Shown here one piece after another: positions 52,652 through 61,637 of a DNA stretch of 64,000 bases. Numbering within the stretch: position 1 is the stretch's first letter; every line of letters starts with the position of its first letter. The notes beneath the pieces are model-generated. The model had not been told where the DNA came from, made no database searches, and saw only the letters and a list, made by a program, of their open reading frames with translations. The DNA comes from Acidobacteriota bacterium (lineage in GTDB: Bacteria; Acidobacteriota; Terriglobia; UBA7540): the NCBI GenBank assembly GCA_004298155.1, contig SCRD01000001.1, positions 62,001-126,000 on the forward strand, in the 5' to 3' direction. The position numbers and the translations under genes are program-made.

Positions 52652-52853
52652 TCCCGCGTTACTAAATGGTAGGAGGCTCCGGCCTCCCACTCTTGCATCC
52701 GGATTCACGTGTGCCTGACCGTTCTGTCCTGTCGAGAGAAGGCTTGTTATTTGTATCGGCTGAGTTTTCTATTGCCTTGCAGCGCCAGCATCGTTACTAT
52801 TTTTATAAGCTTGGGCTTGCAGGGAATTTCGGGGTGCTTCGGGGGTCCGGAGC
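52652..52853. other. Spacer with a small hairpin
   Basis: GGAGGC (52672-52677) and GCCTCC (52682-52687) form a 6-bp stem with loop TCCG, possibly a terminator-like palindrome at the end of the atp segment. No gene is visible in this 200-bp spacer. Confidence 0.4.
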
Positions 52854-53144
52854 ATGGCAAGTTGTTTTAATACCGAAGTGGAGTTTGAAGGAACGCTTTT
52901 CCATATTCAGACTGAGGTTCGAAAAGAAGCGGACATCGAAACCGTCGTGTATGTCAAAGGCGCTATTGTCCATTCTCTCAGGACCTCGCCCTGTGGCATA
53001 TCCGCAGCACAGGATGGCGATGGGGAGCAGTTTGCGCAGCTGCTGGAAAACCAGCACCGTCATGTGATTGTCCAGATTCGCGCCGGAGAAATCAGGCCGC
53101 CATCGGTCGCGGCCACGGTTTCTGGTCCTGTGGAAGAACCATGA
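52854..53144 (+). CDS. Small protein of unknown function, coupled to ThiS-like gene
   Basis: The 96-residue protein has beta-rich composition ([18 protein letters not shown], then [15 protein letters not shown]) and no membrane segment. I do not recognise a named family, though small proteins with a similar FHIQTE start occur in acidobacteria as far as I recall. Its stop overlaps the ThiS-like start (ATGA at 53141-53144), a sign of translational coupling and the main evidence that it is real. No clear ribosome binding site precedes the ATG at 52854. Confidence 0.65.
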   Translation: MASCFNTEVEFEGTLFHIQTEVRKEADIETVVYVKGAIVHSLRTSPCGISAAQDGDGEQFAQLLENQHRHVIVQIRAGEIRPPSVAATVSGPVEEP

Positions 53145-53386
53145 CATTGCAGTTGAACGGCGAGGCGCGTGAAGTTCCCGATGGCCTTGACCTTGCGGGT
53201 CTTGTCGAATGGCTGGAGCTTCCTGCCGATCGTGTCGCAATTGAGCGCAATCTGGAAGTTGTCAAGCGACCTGACTGGGGAAACACGCGGCTGGAGGACG
53301 GCGACCGGCTTGAGATAGTCCGCATGGTCGGGGGCGGGTGCGCCTTTGATCTGTGTCCTGGGGATTGTTCATGCATCCCACTGTAA
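53141..53386 (+). CDS. ThiS-family sulfur-carrier protein with Cys-rich C-terminal tail
   Basis: Residues 1-66 are a ubiquitin-like ThiS/MoaD domain ending in RMVGGG. Normal ThiS stops right after the Gly-Gly, where it is adenylylated and loaded with sulfur. Here 15 more residues follow (C67 to L81, with Cys at 67, 72, 76 and 78). The codon after GGG is TGC (53339-53341); a single base change would make it a TGA stop. Either the tail is cut off by a protease before use, or this copy has lost its stop codon. The tail overlaps the start of the histidine kinase gene. No thiG, thiF or thiE is nearby. Confidence 0.8.
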   Translation: MTLQLNGEAREVPDGLDLAGLVEWLELPADRVAIERNLEVVKRPDWGNTRLEDGDRLEIVRMVGGGCAFDLCPGDCSCIPL

Positions 53387-54759
53387 CCAGCGCCTCCGGA
53401 CTCGTTCTTGTTACTCTTCTCATCAAGCTGGGCGTCATTGCTTCATTGGCCAGCATCATTGCCCGGTTTGATAAGTTTCGCCGCCTTCTGCTGGTTGAGA
53501 TCCGCGCTCCCAAACAAAAGCTGCTTTTTGCCGCATTCCTGGGCGTGCCTTTCATGCTGGGTGTTCTTACGCGTCTGATCGCCGGCTATCAGGGCGGTGA
53601 CCTGAGCCTGGAAATCACGGTCCTCGGCGGCTTGTTGGGCGGCACCATGGTCGGGCTGGTGGTGGGCATGATTGTCAGCCTGCCGGCTGTCCTTATCCCT
53701 CATGTGTTTGTCTTACCGACAGGGCTGGTTATACCTGCAGCGCATGAACTCCTTGCCGTTCCGATGGCGGTCCTCTACGCGGTGGTGGCCGGATCGGCCC
53801 GCTGGCTCTGCCCCAACAAAGAGGAAGTCTGGAAATTTTCTCCTTTCATCGACCTCAGCCTGTATCGCTCCATCAAGCAGCGGTTCAAGCAGCCTTCGAT
53901 GGACTGGCAGATCCTTTTTTTCCTGATTTGCGTTTTTTTGGAATTGTCGCGCGTTGAGCTCGGACGAGTTTCGAACGGCAACCTCTTTTTCCTGAACCCG
54001 ACGGGCCCGTGGACGGAAATCCTGGTCCTGTTTGCCACAGCCATTGCAGTGGCGCTTCCATTGCGCATCTGGAACAACACTCGTATTGAGAGAAAGCTGG
54101 AGGAGAAGGAGCGCAGTCTGATCCAGGCCCGCATGGACAGCCTGATCAGCCAGATCAATCCCCATTTTCTCTTTAATACGCTGAACACCGTTTCGTCGCT
54201 GATTCGTCTTGACCCGGACACTGCCCGCAAGGTGCTCGTGAAGCTCTCCAACATCCTGCGGAGGAGGCTTAAAACGCAGACCCACTTTGCACCCCTGCGC
54301 CAGGAGCTCGACTTCATTGCCGACTACCTGGATATTGAGGTCGTGCGTTTTGGGCGCGATAAGCTCCGGGTGGTTGAGGAAATCGATCCGGCAGCGATGG
54401 ATGTGATCGTGCCAACGATGATCCTGCAGCCGCTGGTAGAAAACGCCATCCGCCATGGCATCGGGCCAAGGATCGAAGGCGGAACCATTACCCTGTACGC
54501 CACCCGCCGCAACGGCAGGATTGCCATCCAGGTCAGCGATGACGGCCTGGGGATACCCAAAAGCAGGCTACCCGAAATCTACGCATCCGGCATTGGAATT
54601 ATGAACGTCCAGGAACGGCTGAAGGTGCTTTACGGCCAGGACTTCTCCATGAAAGTGGAAAGCGAACCGGGAAAGGGAACGACTGTCCGCCTGGAGTTGC
54701 CGGAGGTGGTGGCGGCTGAAGAGACGGTTTCGGTTGAAGCGGCACAGGCCGAACCGTAA
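53371..54759 (+). CDS. LytS-type sensor histidine kinase
   Basis: The 462-residue protein has five or six N-terminal membrane helices of the 5TM-5TMR_LYT type (about 10-155) and two more helices (about 178-190 and 216-230). A His-kinase (PF06580) domain follows with H265 in [13 protein letters not shown], then a HATPase_c domain ([37 protein letters not shown]). LytS-type kinases sense cell-wall or membrane-potential changes and normally pair with a LytTR regulator, which is not in the window. GGGGA 6 bp before the ATG at 53371 supports the start; it lies inside the ThiS-like reading frame. Confidence 0.9.
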   Translation: MHPTVTSASGLVLVTLLIKLGVIASLASIIARFDKFRRLLLVEIRAPKQKLLFAAFLGVPFMLGVLTRLIAGYQGGDLSLEITVLGGLLGGTMVGLVVGMIVSLPAVLIPHVFVLPTGLVIPAAHELLAVPMAVLYAVVAGSARWLCPNKEEVWKFSPFIDLSLYRSIKQRFKQPSMDWQILFFLICVFLELSRVELGRVSNGNLFFLNPTGPWTEILVLFATAIAVALPLRIWNNTRIERKLEEKERSLIQARMDSLISQINPHFLFNTLNTVSSLIRLDPDTARKVLVKLSNILRRRLKTQTHFAPLRQELDFIADYLDIEVVRFGRDKLRVVEEIDPAAMDVIVPTMILQPLVENAIRHGIGPRIEGGTITLYATRRNGRIAIQVSDDGLGIPKSRLPEIYASGIGIMNVQERLKVLYGQDFSMKVESEPGKGTTVRLELPEVVAAEETVSVEAAQAEP

Positions 54760-54874
54760 GCCAAAGCCAGATGCGATTGTGGATGGCCGCTGACGATACT
54801 CCTCACATCTTTCTGCGGGAAGTGGTTCCGCCTGTCCCGCCCATTAATCTGTGTTAATATCAGGATTTTGTACC

Positions 54875-54890
54875 CGGATTCGTGAATCCG
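54875..54890. repeat. Short palindrome upstream of the AhpD-like gene
   Basis: CGGATTC and GAATCCG form a perfect 7-bp inverted repeat with a 2-base spacer. It may be an operator, or part of a hairpin that also includes the flanking GTAC bases. Confidence 0.4.
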
Positions 54891-54976
54891 TACTACCCCG
54901 TGGCGGTTTTCTGAACGGCTGATCGGTCAAGGCGCTGGGCTCCCAGCCCGCAAATTCAAATGCCCGAGGATGGTTG

Positions 54977-55315
54977 ATGGCTAAAAGTGACTCCGATAAA
55001 ATGAAAACAACTCCCAGCTCAATGAGCATGATTGAGCCTCGTTTTCGCAATATCTACAAGACTTTTTACAAAGAGACCTATTTCACCACCTCCACTCTCG
55101 ACGCCAAGACCAAGGAGTTGATTGCAATCGGATGCTCGCTGGTAGCGCACTGTGAAGGTTGTGCCAGGGGCCATATTAAGAAGGCACTGGAACTCGGAGC
55201 CACCAAGGAAGAGATTTCGGACGCCATCGTCGTGGCGGTTGGAATCGGCGCTGCCAGCGTTGTTGACATGACCGACAAGGCCGCGACCCACCTGGATCTT
55301 CATCATTTCGAATAG
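54977..55315 (+). CDS. Carboxymuconolactone decarboxylase/AhpD-family protein
   Basis: The 112-residue protein has the AhpD-like CxxC plus His motif HCEGCARGHIKKA in a family-typical position (SLVAHCEGCARGH). AhpD proteins use this pair of cysteines as a redox centre against peroxides or as hydroperoxidase activity, while CMD proteins decarboxylate ring cleavage products; the CxxC favours the redox type. GAGG 8 bp before the ATG at 54977 supports the start. It is a single-gene unit; the MFS gene follows after about 110 bp. Confidence 0.88.
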   Translation: MAKSDSDKMKTTPSSMSMIEPRFRNIYKTFYKETYFTTSTLDAKTKELIAIGCSLVAHCEGCARGHIKKALELGATKEEISDAIVVAVGIGAASVVDMTDKAATHLDLHHFE

Positions 55316-55429
55316 AGTTGGCAGAAAGATTCCTCCGGAGCGGAGTGGTATAAAGGCTCCGGATTATAGAACACTTTGGCACCCCTGAAGGCCCCAGAGC
55401 CGTCGATTACCACCTTGCGAGGACGACCG

Positions 55430-56641
55430 GTGGACTTTCTGATCATCGGTATTCTGTTTCTCCTGTTGTTCCTGGGGCTGGCCGACAACCAGACCATTCC
55501 CGCGCTTCTCCCCCTGTTGATTGATTCTCTTCACATCACCGTCGAGCAGGCAGGACTGCTGGCCGTTTTTTACTCGGTGGCTGCGGCCCTTGCGTCTTTG
55601 GTCACGGGAATTGTCTCCGACCATTATGGCCGAAAGCGTTTTCTAGTTGCGGGAGCGGTGGTGTTTGGCTGCGCCTCGTGGATGTCCGCGCACGCCGTCA
55701 GCTTTACGAGCCTGACGGCGTCCCGCGGATTGACCGGCCTTGGCGCCGGCGCCATTTCAACCTGTTCGATAGCCTTCGCAGGCGACTGGTTCCACTACAG
55801 CATTCGGGGCCGTGCCCTAAGCTGGATATCCACAGCCTACTTTGCCGCTCCGATTCTGGGAGTTCCTCTCGCCGCCCAGGTGGCCGACCGCCTGGGATGG
55901 CGCAACACCTTCTATTTCTTTGCCGTTCTGTCTGTGGCGGTCGCTCTGCTTTCGCTGCGGCTGCCGCGTGAAAGGAGGGAGGCCGCTAACACATCGGAAA
56001 AGTGGATGACCACCTTTCGCGCCTGCCGGTCGTTTTTCAGACGTCGGGACACCAGCGCCGGCCTGGCGATCGCCTTCCTCGTCTCAGGCGGGCTCTACGG
56101 CTTTCTCTATTACATCGGCCAGTGGATGAATTCATCGTTCGGCGTCCCAACGCGAACTATTGGCTGGGTCTTCATGCTCGGGGGCCTCGTGGCGCTGGTT
56201 AGCGCGCCGCTGGCTGGCATCCTTTCGGACCGATGGGGGAAAAGGCCCGTGTCGATTGCAGGGAACGTGCTGCTGGCGCTCTCGGTGGCGCTGGTCCCCT
56301 TTTTCCCGTGGGGCGCCGGCCTGCTGATCGTTTTCGCCCTCACCAGCCTTGGCGCTGCTTCCAGGCAAGGGCCGCTGGCGGCCTTGATGACCGAGCTTGT
56401 TCCGACGGCTGAGCGCGGTTCTTTTATCGCTCTCCGCAATGTCTTTTCGCAGATGGGGATTGGGCTGGTGGTGCTGGCCGGCGGAGCTATTTATGAACAC
56501 CACGGCTACCTCGCGGTGACGACGCTATGTGCGGTCATGACAGGCCTTGTTGCGCTCCTCCTGGCGACGCATATTGTTGAGCCGCGACAGGCCTCACCAG
56601 ACCCCAGGCATGATGGAGTGAAGCAACCGGACGAGTGTTGA
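55430..56641 (+). CDS. MFS transporter
   Basis: The roughly 403-residue protein has 12 predicted helices. The motif-A-like loop GIVSDHYGRKRF between helices 2 and 3 and its repeat GILSDRWGKRPVS between helices 8 and 9 are hallmarks of the family. GAGG (55419-55422) 7 bp upstream supports the GTG at 55430; TTG starts further upstream are also open. Substrate is unknown. The alpha/beta hydrolase gene follows closely (28 bp), so the two may form an operon. Confidence 0.9.
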   Translation: MDFLIIGILFLLLFLGLADNQTIPALLPLLIDSLHITVEQAGLLAVFYSVAAALASLVTGIVSDHYGRKRFLVAGAVVFGCASWMSAHAVSFTSLTASRGLTGLGAGAISTCSIAFAGDWFHYSIRGRALSWISTAYFAAPILGVPLAAQVADRLGWRNTFYFFAVLSVAVALLSLRLPRERREAANTSEKWMTTFRACRSFFRRRDTSAGLAIAFLVSGGLYGFLYYIGQWMNSSFGVPTRTIGWVFMLGGLVALVSAPLAGILSDRWGKRPVSIAGNVLLALSVALVPFFPWGAGLLIVFALTSLGAASRQGPLAALMTELVPTAERGSFIALRNVFSQMGIGLVVLAGGAIYEHHGYLAVTTLCAVMTGLVALLLATHIVEPRQASPDPRHDGVKQPDEC

Positions 56642-56669
56642 TCCGGCGGCGGAGGAGGAGAAGGAGACT

Positions 56670-57581
56670 TTGTCAAAGCGTCGAATCATACGGAACATCG
56701 TCCTCGTTCTGCTGGTGCTGGCGGCCCTCTTTTTCCTTATTGTCGTGCCTTGGTTCCTTACCAGCATCATCACCCAAAGAAGGTTTCACTTTCACGACCG
56801 GAACGATGGCAAAACGCCGCAGTCGTATGGGCTTGATTACCAGCCCATCGAATTCCATTCTTCAGACGGTATCGAGCTGAAAGGATGGTACGTGCCAGCC
56901 GGGCCCAATGCTCGCGGCACCATTATCTACTGCCATGGCCTCAACCGCACTCGTATTGAAATGCTCCCCATGGAAGTCTACGGCCACAGCCTCGGTTACA
57001 ATGGCCTGCTCTTTGATTTTCGCCACTCGGGCGAGAGCAGCGGAACGATCGGGACTCTGGGGTACCAGGAGCGGCTTGACGCCATTGCCGCTGCCCACCA
57101 TGCCCTGGACTATGAGAAGGCAGCGCGCCCCATTATTTATTGGGGCGTTTCGATGGGCGCCTCGGCCTCGCTGATGGCCGCGGCTGACACGCCGGACGTG
57201 GCCGCAGTAATCTCAGACAGTTCCTTCCTCTCTTACAGCCACGTTATCGCCCATCACGCCCGTCTGTTCTTTCATCTTCCAGCCTTCCCGATTGTGGATG
57301 AGGTCATCTACTGGTCTGCCTGGCGAGGCGGCTTCTGGCCCTCGGAGTTTGATCTTAGGAACGCCGTCGGCCGCATCAACCCGCGTCCCATTCTCTTCAT
57401 CGCGGTTGAAGGTGACCGGCGCATCACACCTGAAGTTGCACGCGAGCTGTATTCCCATTCCACCAGCCCTGGCAAAGCAATCCTGGTGGTTCCCGGCCGC
57501 CGTCATGGAGAAGGGTTTACATCCGGCCAGGAGCCTTACGAGCGGGCCGTGAAGGACTTCCTCGCCAGCCTACTCCGTTGA
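56670..57581 (+). CDS. Membrane-anchored alpha/beta hydrolase
   Basis: The 303-residue protein has a membrane helix at 9-31 and an alpha/beta hydrolase domain. The nucleophile elbow reads YWGVSMGASASL (Ser in GVSMGA), the Asp lies near IAVEGDRRITPE, and the catalytic His is in GRRHGEGF. The oxyanion region near TIIYCHGLNRTR is typical of the BD-FAE/serine aminopeptidase-like group. The start is a TTG at 56670 with AAGGAG about 5 bp upstream. It lies 28 bp after the MFS gene, so the transporter and hydrolase may act on the same substrate. Confidence 0.88.
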   Translation: MSKRRIIRNIVLVLLVLAALFFLIVVPWFLTSIITQRRFHFHDRNDGKTPQSYGLDYQPIEFHSSDGIELKGWYVPAGPNARGTIIYCHGLNRTRIEMLPMEVYGHSLGYNGLLFDFRHSGESSGTIGTLGYQERLDAIAAAHHALDYEKAARPIIYWGVSMGASASLMAAADTPDVAAVISDSSFLSYSHVIAHHARLFFHLPAFPIVDEVIYWSAWRGGFWPSEFDLRNAVGRINPRPILFIAVEGDRRITPEVARELYSHSTSPGKAILVVPGRRHGEGFTSGQEPYERAVKDFLASLLR

Positions 57582-57682
57582 ATTTGCAGTGTCTTGTTTC
57601 GGCTTACGGAGTTAGAATGTCCGCAACGTGCGTTGTGCCCGAGGACCTGTTGCAACCATTCTGGATTTGAAGGAGGTTCCCG

Positions 57683-58561
57683 ATGGCCGTAGTTGCAGAG
57701 CAAACCCATTCAGATTTCCGTTACCGCCCGTGGCTGGCGGGTCCGTTCGCATTTATTGCGCTGCTGGTAGTGGTCCGGTTCCTGCTGGAGATCTTCGGGG
57801 TGCCTCACCAGTTGACGAGCTACCTTTCCAGCACCGGGGCCGTCTATCTGGTGGCCATTTACCTGGGAGCGGTGGCTCCGCTGCGCGGGGTGCGTAAATC
57901 CTGGCAGATCGTCCTGCCCGGGGTTGTGCTGGCCGCCTGGACACAAGCCTGGGTGATCCTGTTCACCGTCATCTCCGGAGTGTTAAAACTGGAAAAAAGC
58001 CACTTTGCCGAGCCGCAGGACTGGGGAAACTCAGGACACCTCTTTCACCACATCCTCGGGCACCTGCTGGATATTGTTCCGGTCGCCATCGTCGTATTGG
58101 TCCTGATGGCAGCCATGTTGGTGCTTTGGCGCTGGCCGGTTACCGTTGGACCCGGAGCTGTCCTGGGCGGGTTGGTGGTGATTCGTTTCTGGTCTGAAGT
58201 CCTGGATATGCCCCCGGTTGTATCCTCGGCATGGAGCTCCACAGTCGTCTTCCTTATCTGCGGGTTCTTCCTGGGAGGTGTCGGGGCCCTGATCGGAATG
58301 TCCACACCTCGCAAGCTCTTGGTCCCTGCCATTGTGCTTGGGTGGACCTGGCGCTTCTGGGTGTTTGTGGCGATGTTGATGGGAGCGGCTTTCCCATACC
58401 TCAAAACGCACTTTTACACTCGCCCGCAAGGCCACGTGTGGACTTACCTGCTCGGCGCATTTGCGCTGGAAGTGGTAGTTGTTGGTCTTGTTGGCGGGCT
58501 CATAGTGTGGGGGATGGCCTCGTGGACGGTTTGGGCTCTGCGTACCAGAGGTCCGGAGTAG
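57683..58561 (+). CDS. Integral membrane protein of unknown function
   Basis: The 292-residue protein is nearly all hydrophobic, with about seven helices (first near 18-36, last near 260-282). No motif I know is present. AAGGAGG 6 bp before the ATG is a strong ribosome binding site. It is on the same strand as the hydrolase gene, after 101 bp. A transporter or lipid-handling role is possible, but nothing in the sequence points to one. Confidence 0.7.
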   Translation: MAVVAEQTHSDFRYRPWLAGPFAFIALLVVVRFLLEIFGVPHQLTSYLSSTGAVYLVAIYLGAVAPLRGVRKSWQIVLPGVVLAAWTQAWVILFTVISGVLKLEKSHFAEPQDWGNSGHLFHHILGHLLDIVPVAIVVLVLMAAMLVLWRWPVTVGPGAVLGGLVVIRFWSEVLDMPPVVSSAWSSTVVFLICGFFLGGVGALIGMSTPRKLLVPAIVLGWTWRFWVFVAMLMGAAFPYLKTHFYTRPQGHVWTYLLGAFALEVVVVGLVGGLIVWGMASWTVWALRTRGPE

Positions 58562-59386
58562 GTGCCCGCGAGAGGCAGGAGGCCCGGTCGTATTCTCATG
58601 CGGTCCCCGGGGTTTACGATTCAGTCAATGTGAAATATTTTGCATGCATCCGGTTTCCGTTCAGACGCAAACTACTGCGTATGACCGCCACCAAACACGG
58701 TGGCCTATCGACGGAATCCGGAAAAACACATCCTCGCCAACCGTTTTTCCTCCTTCGTTTCGCAGGCGGCGTTGTTGGCACACCAGGGATGTTGTGGTTC
58801 CCACCAGGAAGCTAACCGTTTATTTTTCTTATAATTTGGCGCGGTAGAGTGCCAGCGTGATGGCTTCTGGCCGATTGCGAATGCATGCCGCAGGGCGGTG
58901 CAAATATGAAGGTTGGCGTGTGCTTGGCGCTGGGAACCTCAAGAGCAACTTGAGCAGGTCGATAAATGCAGGGATGAAAGCTCTCTATGTTCCAATGCTA
59001 CTGAGAGGCCGTTTGGAACACGGGTTGCTGAATACGTGAACTCGGGAGGGGGATGTAGTGGCGCCTGCTAGCCATGGTGTTGGTAAACAAAGCCGGGATT
59101 TCTTTGCCGGTATGTGTCAACCGGGAGGTTCTGATCATGTAGTTAATGATGACCTCTTCCATGGCCGATCTTGCATTACTCAGCTAGCTTCTTGTGCGTT
59201 TCATGCTTGCTGATACATTATGGTTTTAATTGCAGCACTCGAGCAGGTTTGTTGGAGCTGCGGGGGTCCAAACCGGGGTCCGGAGCTGTTGAAAAATAGA
59301 ATGTTCGACTTGTAGTTATGCCGACGCGCACGCGCCGCGCGAACGGTGTGGCTGTATGCAGGAGCAGTCAGGAGGGGCTGCAAACA
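58562..59386. other. Long gap between membrane protein and TadG-like genes
   Basis: No convincing gene was found. Small open frames exist (for example at 58857) but have no ribosome binding site. A TATAAT at 58830-58835 could be a -10 box, without a matching -35. The end is the leader of the TadG-like gene. Confidence 0.5.
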
Positions 59387-60736
59387 ATGAGGAACCTTTA
59401 CGCCAGCAGAAATAGCTATGACGATCGCGGAGTCAGCATCCTGATCATTGCCGTTTCCATGATTTTTGTCCTCGGGATGGCCGGACTCGGAATTGACCTT
59501 GCGTCGCTTTACGTAGGACGAAGCCAGGCCCAACGCGCGGCTGATGCCGGCGCTCTGGCAGCAGCGCAATATCTCGCGCAAAGTTGCACGGCGGGAAGCG
59601 GCACAATCTCCGCAGACTGCCAGGCGAAAGCCCAACAACGGGCTGTCGCGGTGACGAACGCGAACCTGGTTGCCGGGATCACGCCCAACATCACCACCAA
59701 TGACGTCACATTTCTAGAGACCAGTGCCAGCGATCCGCAGGTCCAGGTCATCGCCGGACGCGACACAGCCCACAGTAATCCCATGCCAACATTCTTTGTG
59801 AAGATTTTCGGGATTAATTCGGCTGACGTTTCAGCCAAGGCGGTGGCAGAGGCATATAATCCTGCGGGCGGAGGCCCTCCGGTAGGAGCCACGTGCCTCA
59901 AACCATGGCTGATGCCTAATTGTGATTGGGGCCATAGATACACATCAGGTTACAAAAACCCTGCATGTGTCGATAATTCAACTGGAACTTCCATCCAGTA
60001 TTCCCAGTATCTTGACTCAAGTCCCTCTACCCAGTACAGTACAACACTCCTCAACCCTGGGCCGTATTCCTCGGGCGGAGTACAGGGAGAATCTATTACG
60101 GTGAAGTCAAGCAATCCCGCGCAGGCGTCCGGCCCGAGCCAGTTTTATCCGGTTTACCTTCCACCGGGCGGGGTTGCGAGCGCCTGCCCCTCCTGCGCAA
60201 CCGGTGGCAGTTCAGGTACTGGTGCTTCCAGCGGGGCGTTTTACAAGCAGAACATCGAATGCTGCAACACCACACAAATCAATTGTGGCAGCCAGACGAT
60301 CCAGCCGATCACCGGCAACATGGTAGGCCCTACCGGGCAGGGAGTGGATTGCCTGATTCATGAGAATGGCGGGTCAGGGCAGGACATCATGACCGTTAAT
60401 TCAGGCTCCGGGGGGGACTTGTGGACGATTACCGCGGGTTCCGCAAACCCCTATGGTTTAAGCGGGCCCATTGCCACTTCTGACTCGATCGTGACGCTTC
60501 CCCTTTACGACGGCGCAACCCTGTGTCCGGGCGGTTCCTGCCCCTCACAGGTTAACATTTTCGTGGTGGGATACCTGCAACTGTTCCTCAATAACGAGAC
60601 CAACGGGAACGTCAACGCCACTGTTATGAATGTGATTCCGTGCCCGGCGACCGCCGGCAGTCCCGGTAACGGCGGCCCGCCTGTGATCGCATCGGGCGGG
60701 AGTTCCCCGGTTCCGATACGACTGATTCACGAGTAA
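59387..60736 (+). CDS. TadG-like pilus-assembly-related protein (TadE/G-like N-terminus)
   Basis: The 449-residue protein starts MRNLYASRNSYDDRGVSILI, with a Tad/TadG N-terminal membrane helix (about 17-37) in the pattern VSMIFVLGMAGLGIDLASLY, then YVGRSQAQRAADAGALAAA. The rest is a low-complexity region rich in Gly, Ser, Cys and Asn that looks exported. AGGAGG 11 bp before the ATG at 59387 fits; a start at 59318 adds 23 residues. No other tad, flp or cpa gene is in the window, so it may be an isolated envelope protein. Confidence 0.75.
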   Translation: MRNLYASRNSYDDRGVSILIIAVSMIFVLGMAGLGIDLASLYVGRSQAQRAADAGALAAAQYLAQSCTAGSGTISADCQAKAQQRAVAVTNANLVAGITPNITTNDVTFLETSASDPQVQVIAGRDTAHSNPMPTFFVKIFGINSADVSAKAVAEAYNPAGGGPPVGATCLKPWLMPNCDWGHRYTSGYKNPACVDNSTGTSIQYSQYLDSSPSTQYSTTLLNPGPYSSGGVQGESITVKSSNPAQASGPSQFYPVYLPPGGVASACPSCATGGSSGTGASSGAFYKQNIECCNTTQINCGSQTIQPITGNMVGPTGQGVDCLIHENGGSGQDIMTVNSGSGGDLWTITAGSANPYGLSGPIATSDSIVTLPLYDGATLCPGGSCPSQVNIFVVGYLQLFLNNETNGNVNATVMNVIPCPATAGSPGNGGPPVIASGGSSPVPIRLIHE

Positions 60737-60856
60737 CTGAAGAGATGCAACAAACAACTTGCCGCAGTGATGCCCAAATCCTCCCGGGTTTCTCTGCGGC
60801 AAGTTGAACCGATGGCCACATTTTTTTCTCCGAGGCAATCTCCAACCTGGTTTCCG

Positions 60857-61558
60857 CTAAAATCGCGTCCTGAAGGTCATGCCGAGTGCGTTCAAATCCC
60901 CTGGGCGGGAGACCCCGTCGTTCTGACGCACGTAGAAAACGTCGATGGAAACTCGCCTGCTGAGCCTTCGGCCTGCGCCCACGGCAAAACGGTTTCGGTA
61001 CCACTTGCCGAAGGTCGAACTGTAAAAGACTTCATCCCAGGCGAAAACGCTCATCTGGCTGCGAAACACTGTAACTGGCCGTCGCAGCTCCACCCGGTTT
61101 CGATACCGCCAATCACGTGCATTCTCCAAAAAACGCCGTTCGCCCGTGTTCCTGTCACTGAGTTCCCACCTCTTCCAGGGAGTGCCGGCGGTGGCGGCAA
61201 AGGCAATCCGGTTTTCAGGCGTTATAGCTCCGGTCAATGAATCGCTTACCGAATACTGATAGTAAGGTTCCAGCGTAACGAACCTGTGCCAGTGGAAAGC
61301 GAAGCCAGAGCTGATTTTGCGGTAGATCGTGTGCCCCTGGTCATCGCCGTAACGGAGTTCACCACCTACCAGCAGCTCGGTACTTTCGCTAAGCGGATGG
61401 GCAACGCTCAGGGCGGTCCAGCCCTGGAAGTCCCGACGAGGATACTGCCGAGAAGCCTGGCCGAAAAGCAGTTGGGGAAAAAATGCCAGACTGGCGCCCA
61501 ATACGACTCCGGGGGAAAGCCGGCGGCGGCGCCCTTCTGAGTATTGAACTTTCAACAC
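60857..61558 (-). CDS. DUF2490-like outer-membrane beta-barrel protein
   Basis: The 233-residue protein starts with a signal-like stretch (about 17-34, SPGVVLGASLAFFPQLLFGQ) and has alternating aromatic/charged strands with many Arg and Tyr, as in small outer-membrane barrels: FQGWTALSVAHPLSESTELL, then YRKISSGFAFHWHRFVTLEP and WYRNRFAVGAGRRLSRRVSI. The C-terminal Phe fits insertion by BamA. The start (GTG 61558) is uncertain; TTG 61555 and a TTG further in are alternatives. It lies 79 bp after the TonB-dependent receptor gene on the same strand. Confidence 0.75.
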   Translation of the reverse strand: MLKVQYSEGRRRRLSPGVVLGASLAFFPQLLFGQASRQYPRRDFQGWTALSVAHPLSESTELLVGGELRYGDDQGHTIYRKISSGFAFHWHRFVTLEPYYQYSVSDSLTGAITPENRIAFAATAGTPWKRWELSDRNTGERRFLENARDWRYRNRVELRRPVTVFRSQMSVFAWDEVFYSSTFGKWYRNRFAVGAGRRLSRRVSIDVFYVRQNDGVSRPGDLNALGMTFRTRF

Positions 61559-61637
61559 AGAGGCTTGACCATTACGGTTGTTGGGATCGGAAGCCCGGCA
61601 TTACCCGCAGAAGATCACAGCTCCCGGCACAAAAATC

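Noticed and set aside
58857-59039. Short frame of 60 codons in the gap before the TadG-like gene
   Set aside because: No ribosome binding site, no domain and biased composition; more likely non-coding.
60767-61240. Open frame of 157 codons on the plus strand after the TadG-like gene
   Set aside because: It is antisense to the DUF2490-like gene, whose signal peptide and barrel pattern are convincing.
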